Made by a program: the position numbers and the translations under genes. Positions 20,229 through 28,638 of a stretch of 64,000 nt of DNA are shown here, one piece after another. The stretch covers positions 1 to 64,000 of the forward strand of contig JANQOX010000003.1 in assembly GCA_028285625.1 (NCBI GenBank), in the 5' to 3' direction. The stretch comes from Myxococcota bacterium (GTDB lineage: Bacteria; Myxococcota_A; UBA9160; UBA6930). How positions within the stretch are numbered: position 1 is the stretch's first letter; each line of letters begins with the position of its first letter. Under the pieces are notes generated by a model that worked only from the letters and a program-made list of their open reading frames with translations, was not told where the DNA came from and ran no database searches.

Positions 20229-21449
20229 TTAGGGGCCCGCCGGGGCCACGAAGGCCGCGAACACCGGGTCCGCCAACAGGACCCCCCGCTCGCTCAGCCG
20301 AAGGTCGCCGCCGGCGCCCTCTCGCAGCAGCCCGGCCCGGCAGAACTCGTCGATCGCCGACCCCCAGAACCCCCGTGGCGGCGCGCCGAACTCGCGCTCG
20401 AAGGCCGCGGAATCGAGCCCGGCGGTGGTGCGCAGCGCCAGGAACGCGGCCTCCCCGCGGGCCACCTCCTGCGACAGGACCTCGCGGGCCTCGGCGGGCG
20501 CGGGCTCGCCCGCCATGACGCGGGTGCGCCACGGCTCGACGTCGCGCTCGTTGTGGATGCGCACCCCGAATGGGGACGTGTCACCCGGGACCTCGGTCGA
20601 CCACGCCGAGACCCCCAGGCCGAGAACCGGTCGCCGCTGCCAGTAGCGCCGGTTGTGCGCGGCCTCGAAGCCCGGTCGCGCGTAGTTCGAGATCTCGTAG
20701 GCGGGCAGCCCCGCCGCCTCGAGCCCGCGACGCAGCAGGATCATCATGGAGGCGGCATCATCTTCGTCGGGCATCGCCAGCTGGCCGCGGCGCTCGGCCA
20801 GCGCGAACGGCGTGCCCTCCTCCACGGTGAGCGCGTAGGCGGACACGTGCTCGGGCGCGAAGTCGACCAACTGCTGCAGGTCGGCCTCGAGCTGGGCGGG
20901 CCCCTGGCCCGGCGCCGCGAAGATCAGATCCACCGAGATCGCGTCGATCCCGGCCGACCGGGCGGCCCGGGCCGCCGCCAGCGTGGCGTGCGCCTCCTCG
21001 GCACGGTGGGCGCGACCCAGGCGCTTGAGCGTGTCGTCGTCGAACGACTGCACGCCCACCGAGAGCCGGTTGACCCCCGCTTGTGCGAAGGCCGGCAGCC
21101 GTTCGCGCTCGACGGTGCTGGGGTTCACCTCGAGGGTGATCTCGGGCGCCTGCGCCGACCGCTCGGGCTCGCCGAAGGCCCCGCGAACCGCCGCCACGAG
21201 GCGCGCCACCGACTCGGCCGTCAGCAGCGAGGGCGTGCCGCCACCCAGGTAGAGGCTCGCGAGCGATCGTCCCTCGAAGTCGGGCGCGCGCGCGGCGAGC
21301 TCGGCCAGCAGGCCCTCCACGTAGCGGGCCTCGCGCTCGGCCGACAAGTCGGGCGCCGCGACCACGGCGAAGTCGCAGTAGGGGCAGACCCGCTCGCAGA
21401 ACGGGACATGCACATAGACACCCACGTCTCGCGGGCTCTCGTCCGCCAC
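20229..21449 (-). CDS. hemW: HemW-like radical SAM haem chaperone
   Basis: 406 residues. The radical SAM cluster motif CERVCPYC lies near the N terminus (~residues 18-25), followed by LYLGGGTPSLL, RLSVGVQSFDDDTLKRLGR and the C-terminal HemN-type domain (YEISNYARPGFEAAHNRRYW, then GLGVSAWS). Formerly called HemN-like coproporphyrinogen oxidase, this family is now seen as haem-transfer chaperones. The start is GTG with TAACAT 7 nt upstream. It diverges from the M16 peptidase gene across 26 bp. Confidence 0.92.
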   Translation of the reverse strand: MADESPRDVGVYVHVPFCERVCPYCDFAVVAAPDLSAEREARYVEGLLAELAARAPDFEGRSLASLYLGGGTPSLLTAESVARLVAAVRGAFGEPERSAQAPEITLEVNPSTVERERLPAFAQAGVNRLSVGVQSFDDDTLKRLGRAHRAEEAHATLAAARAARSAGIDAISVDLIFAAPGQGPAQLEADLQQLVDFAPEHVSAYALTVEEGTPFALAERRGQLAMPDEDDAASMMILLRRGLEAAGLPAYEISNYARPGFEAAHNRRYWQRRPVLGLGVSAWSTEVPGDTSPFGVRIHNERDVEPWRTRVMAGEPAPAEAREVLSQEVARGEAAFLALRTTAGLDSAAFEREFGAPPRGFWGSAIDEFCRAGLLREGAGGDLRLSERGVLLADPVFAAFVAPAGP

Positions 21450-21456
21450 TTCGAGG

Positions 21457-21466
21457 ATGTTACCCT
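21457..21466. promoter_or_regulatory. Overlapping divergent -10 boxes of hemW and the M16 peptidase
   Basis: TAACAT on the minus strand (21462-21457) is 7 nt from the hemW GTG. TACCCT on the plus strand (21461-21466) is 9 nt from the peptidase TTG. The boxes share two bases, so the two promoters should exclude each other. Confidence 0.5.
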
Positions 21467-21475
21467 CCGGCGATC

Positions 21476-24070
21476 TTGAGCGCGCAGACCCACGTAGAGA
21501 CGTTCGACAACGGTCTCACCCTGCTGATGCGCGAGCTGCACGTGGCCCCGGTGGCCGAGATCCAGATCTGGGCGCGTGTGGGTTCGGCCGACGAGCAGCA
21601 GGGCGAGGCAGGACTGGCCCACTTCCACGAGCACATGCTCTTCAAGGGGACCGATCGCCGCGGCGTCGGCGAGATCGCCGGTGCCGTCGAAGGTGTCGGG
21701 GGGCGCATCAATGCGTTCACTTCCTTCGACACCACCTGCTACCACGCGACGCTGCCGGGCAGCGAGATCGCCGTGGGCATCGACGTGCTGGCCGACGCGG
21801 TGCAGAACTCGACCTTCGACCCCGACGAGGTCGCGCGCGAGATCGAGGTGGTGCTCGAAGAGATCCGCCGCTCGGAGGACGAGCCCCACCACGTGCTGTC
21901 CGACGCCATCTTCTCGCGCGCGTTCCGGGTGCACGGCTACGGCGCGCCGATCCTCGGTACAGCCGAGAGCGTGTCGTCGTTCACGCAGGAGAAGCTGCTC
22001 GCGTTCTACCGCAAGTGGTACGGCCCCGAGAACCTGGTGGTGGTTGCGGCTGGCGACTTCGATGCGACGGCCGTACGCAACCAGGTACACGACGCGTTTG
22101 CCGATGCGCGGCCCGCCGGCGCCGTTCGTGCACGCCCGACCGAACCCGACCCCGACGGCCTGCGTTCGGTGTTGCTCCGAAAGCCCTTCGAGCGCGCCTG
22201 CCTCGACGTGTCCTGGCGCGCCGTGCCCATGGCCCACCCCGACGCGGCCCACCTCGACCTGCTCGCCTTCGTGCTGGGCGAGGGCGACAGCTCGCGACTG
22301 GTGCTGCGCGTGAAGGAAGAGGCCGAGCTGGTCGATCGCATCGACGCATCGTCCTACACGCCGCTCGACCCGGGGCTCTTCGGTGCCACGGCCGACCTCG
22401 ACCCGGACCAGTCGCTCGACGCCATCGAGGCCGTGGTCCGCGAAGTCGAGCTGCTCCGGCGCGAGCCCGTGGGCCACGAAGAGCTCGAGAAGGCGCGCGC
22501 GAACTTCCTGGCCGGCAAGGCGTGGGAGGCCGAGAGCGTCTCGGGCGTGGCGCGCCGGCTCGGCAGCTTTCAGGTGACCACGGGCGACCCGCACTTCGAG
22601 GAGACCTACCTGGACGCCATCCGTCGGGCCACCGCCGAGGACCTGCTCGGTGCGGCCCAGCGCTGGCTCGGCCCCGAGCGCCTCGTCGTCGGCGAAGTGC
22701 TGCCCGAAGACACGGAGTCGTCGCTCGATGACGCGGCCGTTGCAGCCGCCGTCGATCGTGGGCGCGAGGCCGCCGCGCGCGTGTTCCTGGCACCGGGGCG
22801 CGACGCGGCCGCTGCCCGGGCCCGGAGCGGCCCGAGCGACGTCGAAAGCTACCGGCTCGCGAGCGGCATTCGCCTGCACGTGGTGCGGCGACCCGACGTG
22901 CCGGTGGTCTCGCTTCGCGGCGCCATGCTCGGGGGCCTGCTCGCCGAGACCGAAGAGACGTCGGGCCTCACGAGCTTTCTCGCGAGCACGTGGTTGCGCG
23001 GTACCCGTGCCCACGCCAGCGCCGACTTCGCCCGGCGCATCGAGATGCTGGCGGCCGACATCGACGCCTTCAGCGGCCGCAACAGCGTGGGCGTGACGCT
23101 CGACTGCACCAACGAGCACTTCGAGCCGGTGCTCGAGCTGCTGGGCGAGATGCTGGTGGCGCCCGCCTTCGCACCGGGCGAGATCGAGCGCGAGCGTGCC
23201 GACACCCTGGCCGCCATCGCTCGCCGCGAAGACCGCCTCTCGGCACGCACGTTCGACCTGTTCGGGCGCACGCACTACGGCGCGCACCCCTACGGCCTGC
23301 CGATCCCCGGCACGACGACCAGCGTCACCCGCTTCGACGCCGCGGCGCTTCGCGACCACCACGCGCGACTGGTGCAGCCCGGCAACCTGGTGCTGGCGGT
23401 GGTGGGCGACATCGACCCGGACGAAGCGGCTCGGCGCGTCTCGCGGCACCTGGGTGCGCTCGAAGGCTCCGCCGAGCCGCTGACCCTCCCGAACGAGACC
23501 GTGCCGGCCCACGAGATGCGCACGGCCATCGAGCACAAGGACCGCGCCCAAGCCCACCTGGTGATCGGCTGGCCCGGCCTCACGCTCGAAGACGACGACC
23601 GGCACGCGCTCGAGGTGATCTCGCAGATCCTCTCGGGCCAGGGCGGGCGGTTGTTCCTCGAGCTGCGCGACAAGCAGAGCCTGGCCTACACCGTGACCGC
23701 GACCCATGTCGAAGGCATCGCGCCGGGCTTCTTCGCCGTCTACATCGCCACGGCACCCGAGAAGTTCGACGACGCCCAGGCCGGCATCCTGCGCGAACTG
23801 CGCCGACTGCTCGACGAGCCGCCCAGCGACCTCGAGCTCGACCGCGCACGCCGCTACCTGATCGGAAGCCACGCCATCGATCAGCAGCGCGCCTCGAACC
23901 GGGCGCTGCACATCGCACTCGATGCCCTCTATGGCATGGGCCCCGACCACGACCGCGACTACCCCGCACGCGTGGGCGCCGTCACCCGCGACGACGTACA
24001 GCGTGTGGCCCGCCGCATCTTCGACCTGGGCGCCTACACCCTGGCGGCGATTCGCCCCGAGCCCGAGTAG
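21476..24070 (+). CDS. M16 family zinc peptidase, two-domain
   Basis: 864 residues with two tandem M16 (pitrilysin/processing-peptidase) halves. The N-terminal half has the inverted zinc motif HFHEH (~residues 49-53) and the downstream Glu region (EIEVVLEEI). The C-terminal half (~450-864) has no HxxEH at the matching place (GLTSFLAST) and serves as the non-catalytic partner, keeping the QSLAYTVTATHVEG segment. Such enzymes cut peptides in an enclosed chamber. There is no clear signal peptide. The start is a TTG without a Shine-Dalgarno site, supported by a -10 box 9 nt upstream. Confidence 0.92.
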   Translation: MSAQTHVETFDNGLTLLMRELHVAPVAEIQIWARVGSADEQQGEAGLAHFHEHMLFKGTDRRGVGEIAGAVEGVGGRINAFTSFDTTCYHATLPGSEIAVGIDVLADAVQNSTFDPDEVAREIEVVLEEIRRSEDEPHHVLSDAIFSRAFRVHGYGAPILGTAESVSSFTQEKLLAFYRKWYGPENLVVVAAGDFDATAVRNQVHDAFADARPAGAVRARPTEPDPDGLRSVLLRKPFERACLDVSWRAVPMAHPDAAHLDLLAFVLGEGDSSRLVLRVKEEAELVDRIDASSYTPLDPGLFGATADLDPDQSLDAIEAVVREVELLRREPVGHEELEKARANFLAGKAWEAESVSGVARRLGSFQVTTGDPHFEETYLDAIRRATAEDLLGAAQRWLGPERLVVGEVLPEDTESSLDDAAVAAAVDRGREAAARVFLAPGRDAAAARARSGPSDVESYRLASGIRLHVVRRPDVPVVSLRGAMLGGLLAETEETSGLTSFLASTWLRGTRAHASADFARRIEMLAADIDAFSGRNSVGVTLDCTNEHFEPVLELLGEMLVAPAFAPGEIERERADTLAAIARREDRLSARTFDLFGRTHYGAHPYGLPIPGTTTSVTRFDAAALRDHHARLVQPGNLVLAVVGDIDPDEAARRVSRHLGALEGSAEPLTLPNETVPAHEMRTAIEHKDRAQAHLVIGWPGLTLEDDDRHALEVISQILSGQGGRLFLELRDKQSLAYTVTATHVEGIAPGFFAVYIATAPEKFDDAQAGILRELRRLLDEPPSDLELDRARRYLIGSHAIDQQRASNRALHIALDALYGMGPDHDRDYPARVGAVTRDDVQRVARRIFDLGAYTLAAIRPEPE

Positions 24071-24086
24071 CGAGACCGAGTCGCTA
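24068..24086. terminator. Inverted repeat holding both stop codons of convergent genes
   Basis: TAGCGA and TCGCTA flank 7 bases. The left arm starts with the M16 stop and the right arm ends with the gamma-glutamyltransferase stop on the other strand. Short stem and no T-run, so a weak terminator at best. Confidence 0.35.
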
Positions 24087-25817
24087 GCGAGCGGGCCCCG
24101 CCGCCAGGCCGTTGCGCCGCGGATCGGGCGCGCCGTACTGCGTGCCGTCGGGGCCCACGACGATGGCCTCTACGCCGGTCACGAGTTCGTCCGCCACCTT
24201 CACCTCGTGCCCGCGCGCGCGAAGGGCCTCGACCACGTCCGCCGGGTGCGCGCCCTCGAGCTGCAGCACGTCGGGGCGCCACTGGTGATGGAAGCGCGGC
24301 GCCGAGACGGCCTCTTGCACGTCCATGTCGTGGTCGACCACGTGGATCATCGAGAGCAGCGTCGCCGTGATGATGCGCGGGCCGCCGTTGCTGCCGCCCA
24401 CGAACCGAACCTTGCCATCCTTCGTCGCGATGGTGGGCGCCATGCTCGAGAGAGGGCGCTTGCCCGGCTCCACCAGGTTCGCCGACGTCGTCCCCACCAA
24501 CCCGTAGAGGTTGGGCGCATTCGGGTCGGTGGTGAAGTCGTCCATCTCGTTGTTGAGCAGGATGCCCGTGCCCGGGACCATCACCATCGAGCCGAAGGGC
24601 CCGTTGATAGTGCTCGTGATCGCCACGGCGTTGCCGGCGGCGTCGGTGACCGACAGATGCGCCGTCCCCTGGTCGTCGCGCGGCGCGATCCCCGGCCCAT
24701 CGACGACGGCCACGCGATCGGGGTGGATGCGCGCGCGTAGCTCGTCGGCGTAGGCCTCGCTGGTCAGCTTCTCGACCGGGACGGGTGTGAAGTCGGGGTC
24801 GCCCAGGTGTGCGGCACGGTCGGCGAAGGCGAGCTTCATGGCCTCGGCCAGGTGATGAATGGCGGCCGACGACCCGGCGCCGAAGCCCCGCAGGTCGAAA
24901 CCCTCGACCAGGTTCAGCACCTGCACCACCGCCACCCCACCCGAGGAGGGCGGCGGGAACGACAGCACCTCGAGCCCCCGGTAGGTGCCCCGCACCGGCT
25001 CGCGCACCACCGGCCGGTAGGCCGCGAGATCTTCTGCGGTGAGGATGCCGCCGTGCTTCTGGGTGGCTTCGGCGATGGCGCGGGCGATCTCTCCCTCGTA
25101 GAAGGCGCGGGGTCCGTCGGCAGCGATCGCGCTCAGGGTCTTGGCCAGGTCGGGCTGGCGCAGCACCCAGCCGGGTTCGGTCGCATCCTCGGGCATGTGG
25201 ATGGCGGCCATCTCGCCGAAACGCGTGCGAAGCCCCTTGGCAAAGACGGCCGAGAAGCGCGGGATCGCGCTGCGGCCCGAGAGCCGATCCACCCAGGTCT
25301 GTTGATAGCTCCCGACCTCGTAGCCCTCGGCCGCCAGCGCGATCGACGGGCCCAGCGCCTGGGCGAGGGACTGCGTACCCCACTTCTCGAGGGCGAGCGC
25401 CATGCCGGCCACCATGCCCGGCGTGCCCACCGCGAGCCCACCCAGCAGCGACGGGCGCTCGGGCAGGCCGGGCTGCAGGTACATGTCGGGCGTGCTCGCC
25501 GCCGGCGCCGTCTCGCGTGCATCGAGCGCAAAGGCGCGGCCGTCGGCCAGCCGCACCAGGACGAAGGCGCCGCCACCGATCCCGTTGCTCTGTGGCTGGG
25601 TCACCGCCATGGCGAACGCGGCCGCCACGGCTGCGTCGATGGCATTGCCCCCCGCTTCCAGCGCGGCCACCCCGGCGCGCGTGGCTTCGGGGTGCGGCGT
25701 GACGACCATGCCCGTGCGCGACCGGGCGGGCTCGGGGGCTGCGGCGCCGAGCGGCGAAGCCCACAGGAGTGCAAGGGCGAGCGCTAAACCCGCGGCGCGG
25801 AACGACCGATGCGACAT
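24084..25817 (-). CDS. ggt: Gamma-glutamyltransferase precursor
   Basis: 577 residues. A Sec signal peptide (1-26) is followed by the large subunit (PHPEATRAGVAALEAGGNAIDAAVA), and autocleavage should occur before Thr in DDQGTAHLSVTDAAGNAV, making that Thr the N-terminal nucleophile. Later motifs are STINGPFGSMVMVPGTGILLN (split over the active site) and KRPLSSMAPTI. It hydrolyses or transfers gamma-glutamyl groups from glutathione in the periplasm. The residue after the nucleophile is Ala rather than the common Thr. TAACTT 6 nt before the ATG suggests a leaderless message. Confidence 0.95.
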   Translation of the reverse strand: MSHRSFRAAGLALALALLWASPLGAAAPEPARSRTGMVVTPHPEATRAGVAALEAGGNAIDAAVAAAFAMAVTQPQSNGIGGGAFVLVRLADGRAFALDARETAPAASTPDMYLQPGLPERPSLLGGLAVGTPGMVAGMALALEKWGTQSLAQALGPSIALAAEGYEVGSYQQTWVDRLSGRSAIPRFSAVFAKGLRTRFGEMAAIHMPEDATEPGWVLRQPDLAKTLSAIAADGPRAFYEGEIARAIAEATQKHGGILTAEDLAAYRPVVREPVRGTYRGLEVLSFPPPSSGGVAVVQVLNLVEGFDLRGFGAGSSAAIHHLAEAMKLAFADRAAHLGDPDFTPVPVEKLTSEAYADELRARIHPDRVAVVDGPGIAPRDDQGTAHLSVTDAAGNAVAITSTINGPFGSMVMVPGTGILLNNEMDDFTTDPNAPNLYGLVGTTSANLVEPGKRPLSSMAPTIATKDGKVRFVGGSNGGPRIITATLLSMIHVVDHDMDVQEAVSAPRFHHQWRPDVLQLEGAHPADVVEALRARGHEVKVADELVTGVEAIVVGPDGTQYGAPDPRRNGLAAGPAR

Positions 25818-25823
25818 GGGCCG

Positions 25824-25829
25824 AAGTTA
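25824..25829 (-). promoter_or_regulatory. -10 box TAACTT of ggt
   Basis: It lies 6 nt before the ATG of ggt; leaderless type. It overlaps the region just before the divergent cyclophilin gene's ribosome site (25834-25840). Confidence 0.45.
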
Positions 25830-25844
25830 CCCCAGGAGGTTCCC

Positions 25845-26555
25845 ATGGCTCGGCTGTTGCTCGTCGTTCTCGCCGTGGCAGTCGCCGCGTGCAGCGAAGC
25901 CCCGCCCCAGGCGGGTGCACCGCCGCCGCCCCCCGCGCCGACCGCGATGGCCGCAATGGCCGTGCCTGCAGCCTCCGCGCCGCGCGACGTCGCGGTGCTC
26001 GAGATCGACGACCTCGGCGAGATCCACATCGAGCTGCTCTCCGACGTGGCGCCCGTCGCGGTGGCCCACTTCATCGAGCGCGCGGGCACCGGCTACTACG
26101 ACGGCACCACCTTCCACCGGGTGATCCCCGGGTTCGCGGCCCAGGGTGGCTGCACCAACACCCGCAACCGCGACCCCCGCGACGACGGGCGAAGCGACAC
26201 CGAGGCGTGGTTCGACGACGAGATCTCGGGGATCGGCCATCAGCGGGGCATCGTCTCCATGGCCAACCGCGGGCGGGCCGATTCCAACGGCGCCCAGTTC
26301 TTCATCACCCTCGATGAGAGGCCGGATCTCGACGCCAAGCACACCGTCTTCGGCCGCGTGATCTCGGGCATGGAGGTGGTGGACGCCATCGAGCAGACCC
26401 CGACCGACGCCTACGGCAGGCACGGCCCCCGCGACCGGCCCCTCGAGGACATCCGGGTGGTCGAGGTACGGATCGAGACCGCCACGGCCCCCGCCGGGGC
26501 CCCCGCAGCCTCCGCAGGCAGCAGCCCGCTAGCTGCCCCTGCCACCAGCGGCTAG
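25845..26555 (+). CDS. Lipoprotein cyclophilin-type peptidyl-prolyl isomerase
   Basis: 236 residues. The signal peptide ends in a lipobox (AVAVAAC, Cys ~16), followed by a Pro/Ala-rich linker and a cyclophilin domain (~50-210): YYDGTTFHRVIPGFAAQGG, SMANRGRADSNGAQFFI, and HTVFGRVISGMEVVDAI. The catalytic Arg is in FHRVIPGF. It should fold proteins in the periplasm, tethered to a membrane. An AGGAGGT ribosome site lies 4 nt before the ATG. The tail is Ala/Pro/Ser-rich. Confidence 0.95.
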   Translation: MARLLLVVLAVAVAACSEAPPQAGAPPPPPAPTAMAAMAVPAASAPRDVAVLEIDDLGEIHIELLSDVAPVAVAHFIERAGTGYYDGTTFHRVIPGFAAQGGCTNTRNRDPRDDGRSDTEAWFDDEISGIGHQRGIVSMANRGRADSNGAQFFITLDERPDLDAKHTVFGRVISGMEVVDAIEQTPTDAYGRHGPRDRPLEDIRVVEVRIETATAPAGAPAASAGSSPLAAPATSG

Positions 26556-26570
26556 GATCCGCCGTCCGGT

Positions 26571-26646
26571 GGCCCGGTAGCTCAGTTGGTAGAGCACCGC
26601 ACTGAAAATGCGGGTGTCGCCAGTTCGATTCTGGCCTGGGCCACCA
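26571..26646 (+). tRNA. tRNA-Phe (anticodon GAA)
   Basis: 76 nt with a complete cloverleaf: acceptor GGCCCGG/CTGGGCC (one G-U), D arm GCTC/GAGC, anticodon stem CCGCA/TGCGG with loop CTGAAAA (GAA), TTCGATT T-loop, and an encoded CCA. The CCA is immediately followed, base to base, by the stop codon of the opposite-strand HNH gene. Confidence 0.97.
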
Positions 26647-28557
26647 TCATCCCCGCGACGCGCTTCGCTCGAGACGGTCGCCGGACCGGTAGCGTTCGAG
26701 CGGAGGTTGCCCCGGTCGGCAGCCGAGTTCGAACTCGAGCGCGTCGGGCGCGTGGCCCCGCACCGAGATCACGCCGGCATGCACCCCGCGCAGGTGGTGG
26801 AAGGCGCATAGGGCGACCTGGTTGGACGCCTCGTCGCCTCCACCCCGCGAGCGGAACTGGATGTGGTGCGCGTGGAGGTTGCGCCGAGAGGTGCACCCCG
26901 GCACGACGCACCGCCAGCGGTCGCGCTCGAAGATCCGCAGCCCCTCCGGCCTGCGGCGGCCCAGCCAGGGATCGTCGAGTCGCCAGCTTCGCACCGCGTG
27001 GTCGAGCATGGCCCCGAAGGCATCGCCCGGGCTCGGCAGACGGCCCGTCTCGCGCTCGATCGCGAGCCGCACCGTGGCGAGCGTGGCCTCGAAGAGCCGC
27101 GCGACCTCGCCGTCGGCTGTGATCCGGATCCGGCAGCCTTCGATGCCGCGCGCGCCACCCTTGTCCTCTCCCCCTCTCGCCGCACACACTTGCCGCCCCT
27201 CACCGCAGCTACCCGCTTCGGCCGCCGTCGCGAAGCGCTCGGGTTCGTCCTGCCAGCGCAGCCACGTCTCTGGGTCGGCCTCTCGAAGCACGAGCGCGGT
27301 CTCTACCGCCTCTTCGAGACGGCGCGCACTCACCCGCTGCGCGAACGCGACCCAGTGCTCTCGCCAGGGGCCCTCGGCATCGCTGTCCAGCAGCCGAGCG
27401 AGTAGCTGAGCCTGGAACCACGAGAGATGCCCGCCGCGGTAGGCCTGGCGCAAGGCCGGACACAGGTCGCCCACACGCTCGACCCGCAGCAGCGCGCGCA
27501 GCTTGCGCGGCGACATGCCCAGCCGCTCGCGGGCCAAGGCGGACAGGGATGTGAAGCCGGACTTCCACTCGTATTCGGGCGACGCGACCTGACGCAGCAA
27601 GGGTCCGAGCTCGGCATCCAGTCGCTGTGCCAGGCGAATCGCGCGGCGCAGGCGCGCATCGAGCTCGAAGGGATCCACACCGGGCCCATCCGCCCCGCCG
27701 GCCGACTCGAGGCCCTCCAAGAGCGGGCGCAGAAAGCGCGGTAGCTCACAACGACCGGAAGCGGGTGCGGTAGGCCGGCCCGCCGCGTCGCACGCTGCCG
27801 CCTGCGGTGGGTCCGCGCACGCAAGTTCGGTCGACTGCGTACCGCCACCGGCTTCCGACCCACGCGGCGTCCGCACGACCGGCTCGTCACTCGCCAGATC
27901 CGACGCATCCGTGGCGAGCGGAATCGCCGACAACACCTCGGCGGTCACCATCTCGAGCACGGCTTCCGCGGCGAGCCGTTGCCCCGCCACCTGCGGCGCC
28001 GCCTTGCGCAACCGCTGCCACTGCAGGGCGACCGCGAACGAGACCGGGATGCGAACCCAAGCGCGGGTCTCGACCCTGCGCCCGTCGGTGTCGGCGGCAC
28101 CGCCCGCCTCGAGCGCCGCCCGATTGGCGGCACGGGCGGCACACTCGAGCGCCCGCACCGGTTGCGACCGCGCACGATCGATCCACGCGGCCTCGTCTTC
28201 GCGCGTGACGAAGCGTGCCAGCAGGCGGACCTTGCTCCAGGAGAGCGTGCCCTCGACGAGCGCGCGCTCGGTAGCGGGCAACTCCGCGAGCCGCCGCCCC
28301 ACGCGCGCCCAGTCCTGAAGCGAGCGAGCCGAGCACCCGAGACGCTCGCGCGCGTAGTCGCCGAGCCGCGCATAGCCCAGTCGCTTCCAGCCCTCGCAGG
28401 CCACCAAACGCGACGCCAGCGCGGCAACGACCCGGCGCAGCGGACCGGCCGCAAGACCGAGCTCTTCGAGCCGCGCCTCGGGATCGGGCCGACACGCCGT
28501 GGCCTGCCCGTCGGAGAGATCGTGAAACGCCGCCGCATCCCGGCTCACACGCCCCAT
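26647..28557 (-). CDS. HNH endonuclease with duplicated helical (DUF222-like) domain
   Basis: 636 residues. The C terminus has an HNH nuclease core: FERDRWRCVVPGC, then LHAHHIQFRSRGGGDE and N..LCAFHH, with zinc-type Cys. The N-terminal ~450 residues hold two related helical repeats. Repeat A (about 63-140) and repeat B (about 330-420) both read ARERLG(C/M)S.(R/K)L, then LSW...LLAR, then an Arg/Glu-rich helix. Such proteins are common in high-GC genomes and are suspected mobile or defence nucleases; the true role is unknown. The stop directly abuts tRNA-Phe. A TAGGAT box overlaps the ATG and lies 7 nt before an in-frame GTG at 28548, which may be the real leaderless start. Confidence 0.85.
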   Translation of the reverse strand: MGRVSRDAAAFHDLSDGQATACRPDPEARLEELGLAAGPLRRVVAALASRLVACEGWKRLGYARLGDYARERLGCSARSLQDWARVGRRLAELPATERALVEGTLSWSKVRLLARFVTREDEAAWIDRARSQPVRALECAARAANRAALEAGGAADTDGRRVETRAWVRIPVSFAVALQWQRLRKAAPQVAGQRLAAEAVLEMVTAEVLSAIPLATDASDLASDEPVVRTPRGSEAGGGTQSTELACADPPQAAACDAAGRPTAPASGRCELPRFLRPLLEGLESAGGADGPGVDPFELDARLRRAIRLAQRLDAELGPLLRQVASPEYEWKSGFTSLSALARERLGMSPRKLRALLRVERVGDLCPALRQAYRGGHLSWFQAQLLARLLDSDAEGPWREHWVAFAQRVSARRLEEAVETALVLREADPETWLRWQDEPERFATAAEAGSCGEGRQVCAARGGEDKGGARGIEGCRIRITADGEVARLFEATLATVRLAIERETGRLPSPGDAFGAMLDHAVRSWRLDDPWLGRRRPEGLRIFERDRWRCVVPGCTSRRNLHAHHIQFRSRGGGDEASNQVALCAFHHLRGVHAGVISVRGHAPDALEFELGCRPGQPPLERYRSGDRLERSASRG

Positions 28558-28638
28558 CCTACGGGGGCAGCGTGTCAGATCCGGTCACTGAGCGTGGACA
28601 TCGAGGGCGTGTGAAGACTTCGAGGACGTCACGGCCGC

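Noticed and set aside
21221..23950. 909-residue minus-strand open frame opposite the M16 peptidase
   Set aside because: The plus-strand frame has clear peptidase motifs; the minus frame is a compositional shadow.
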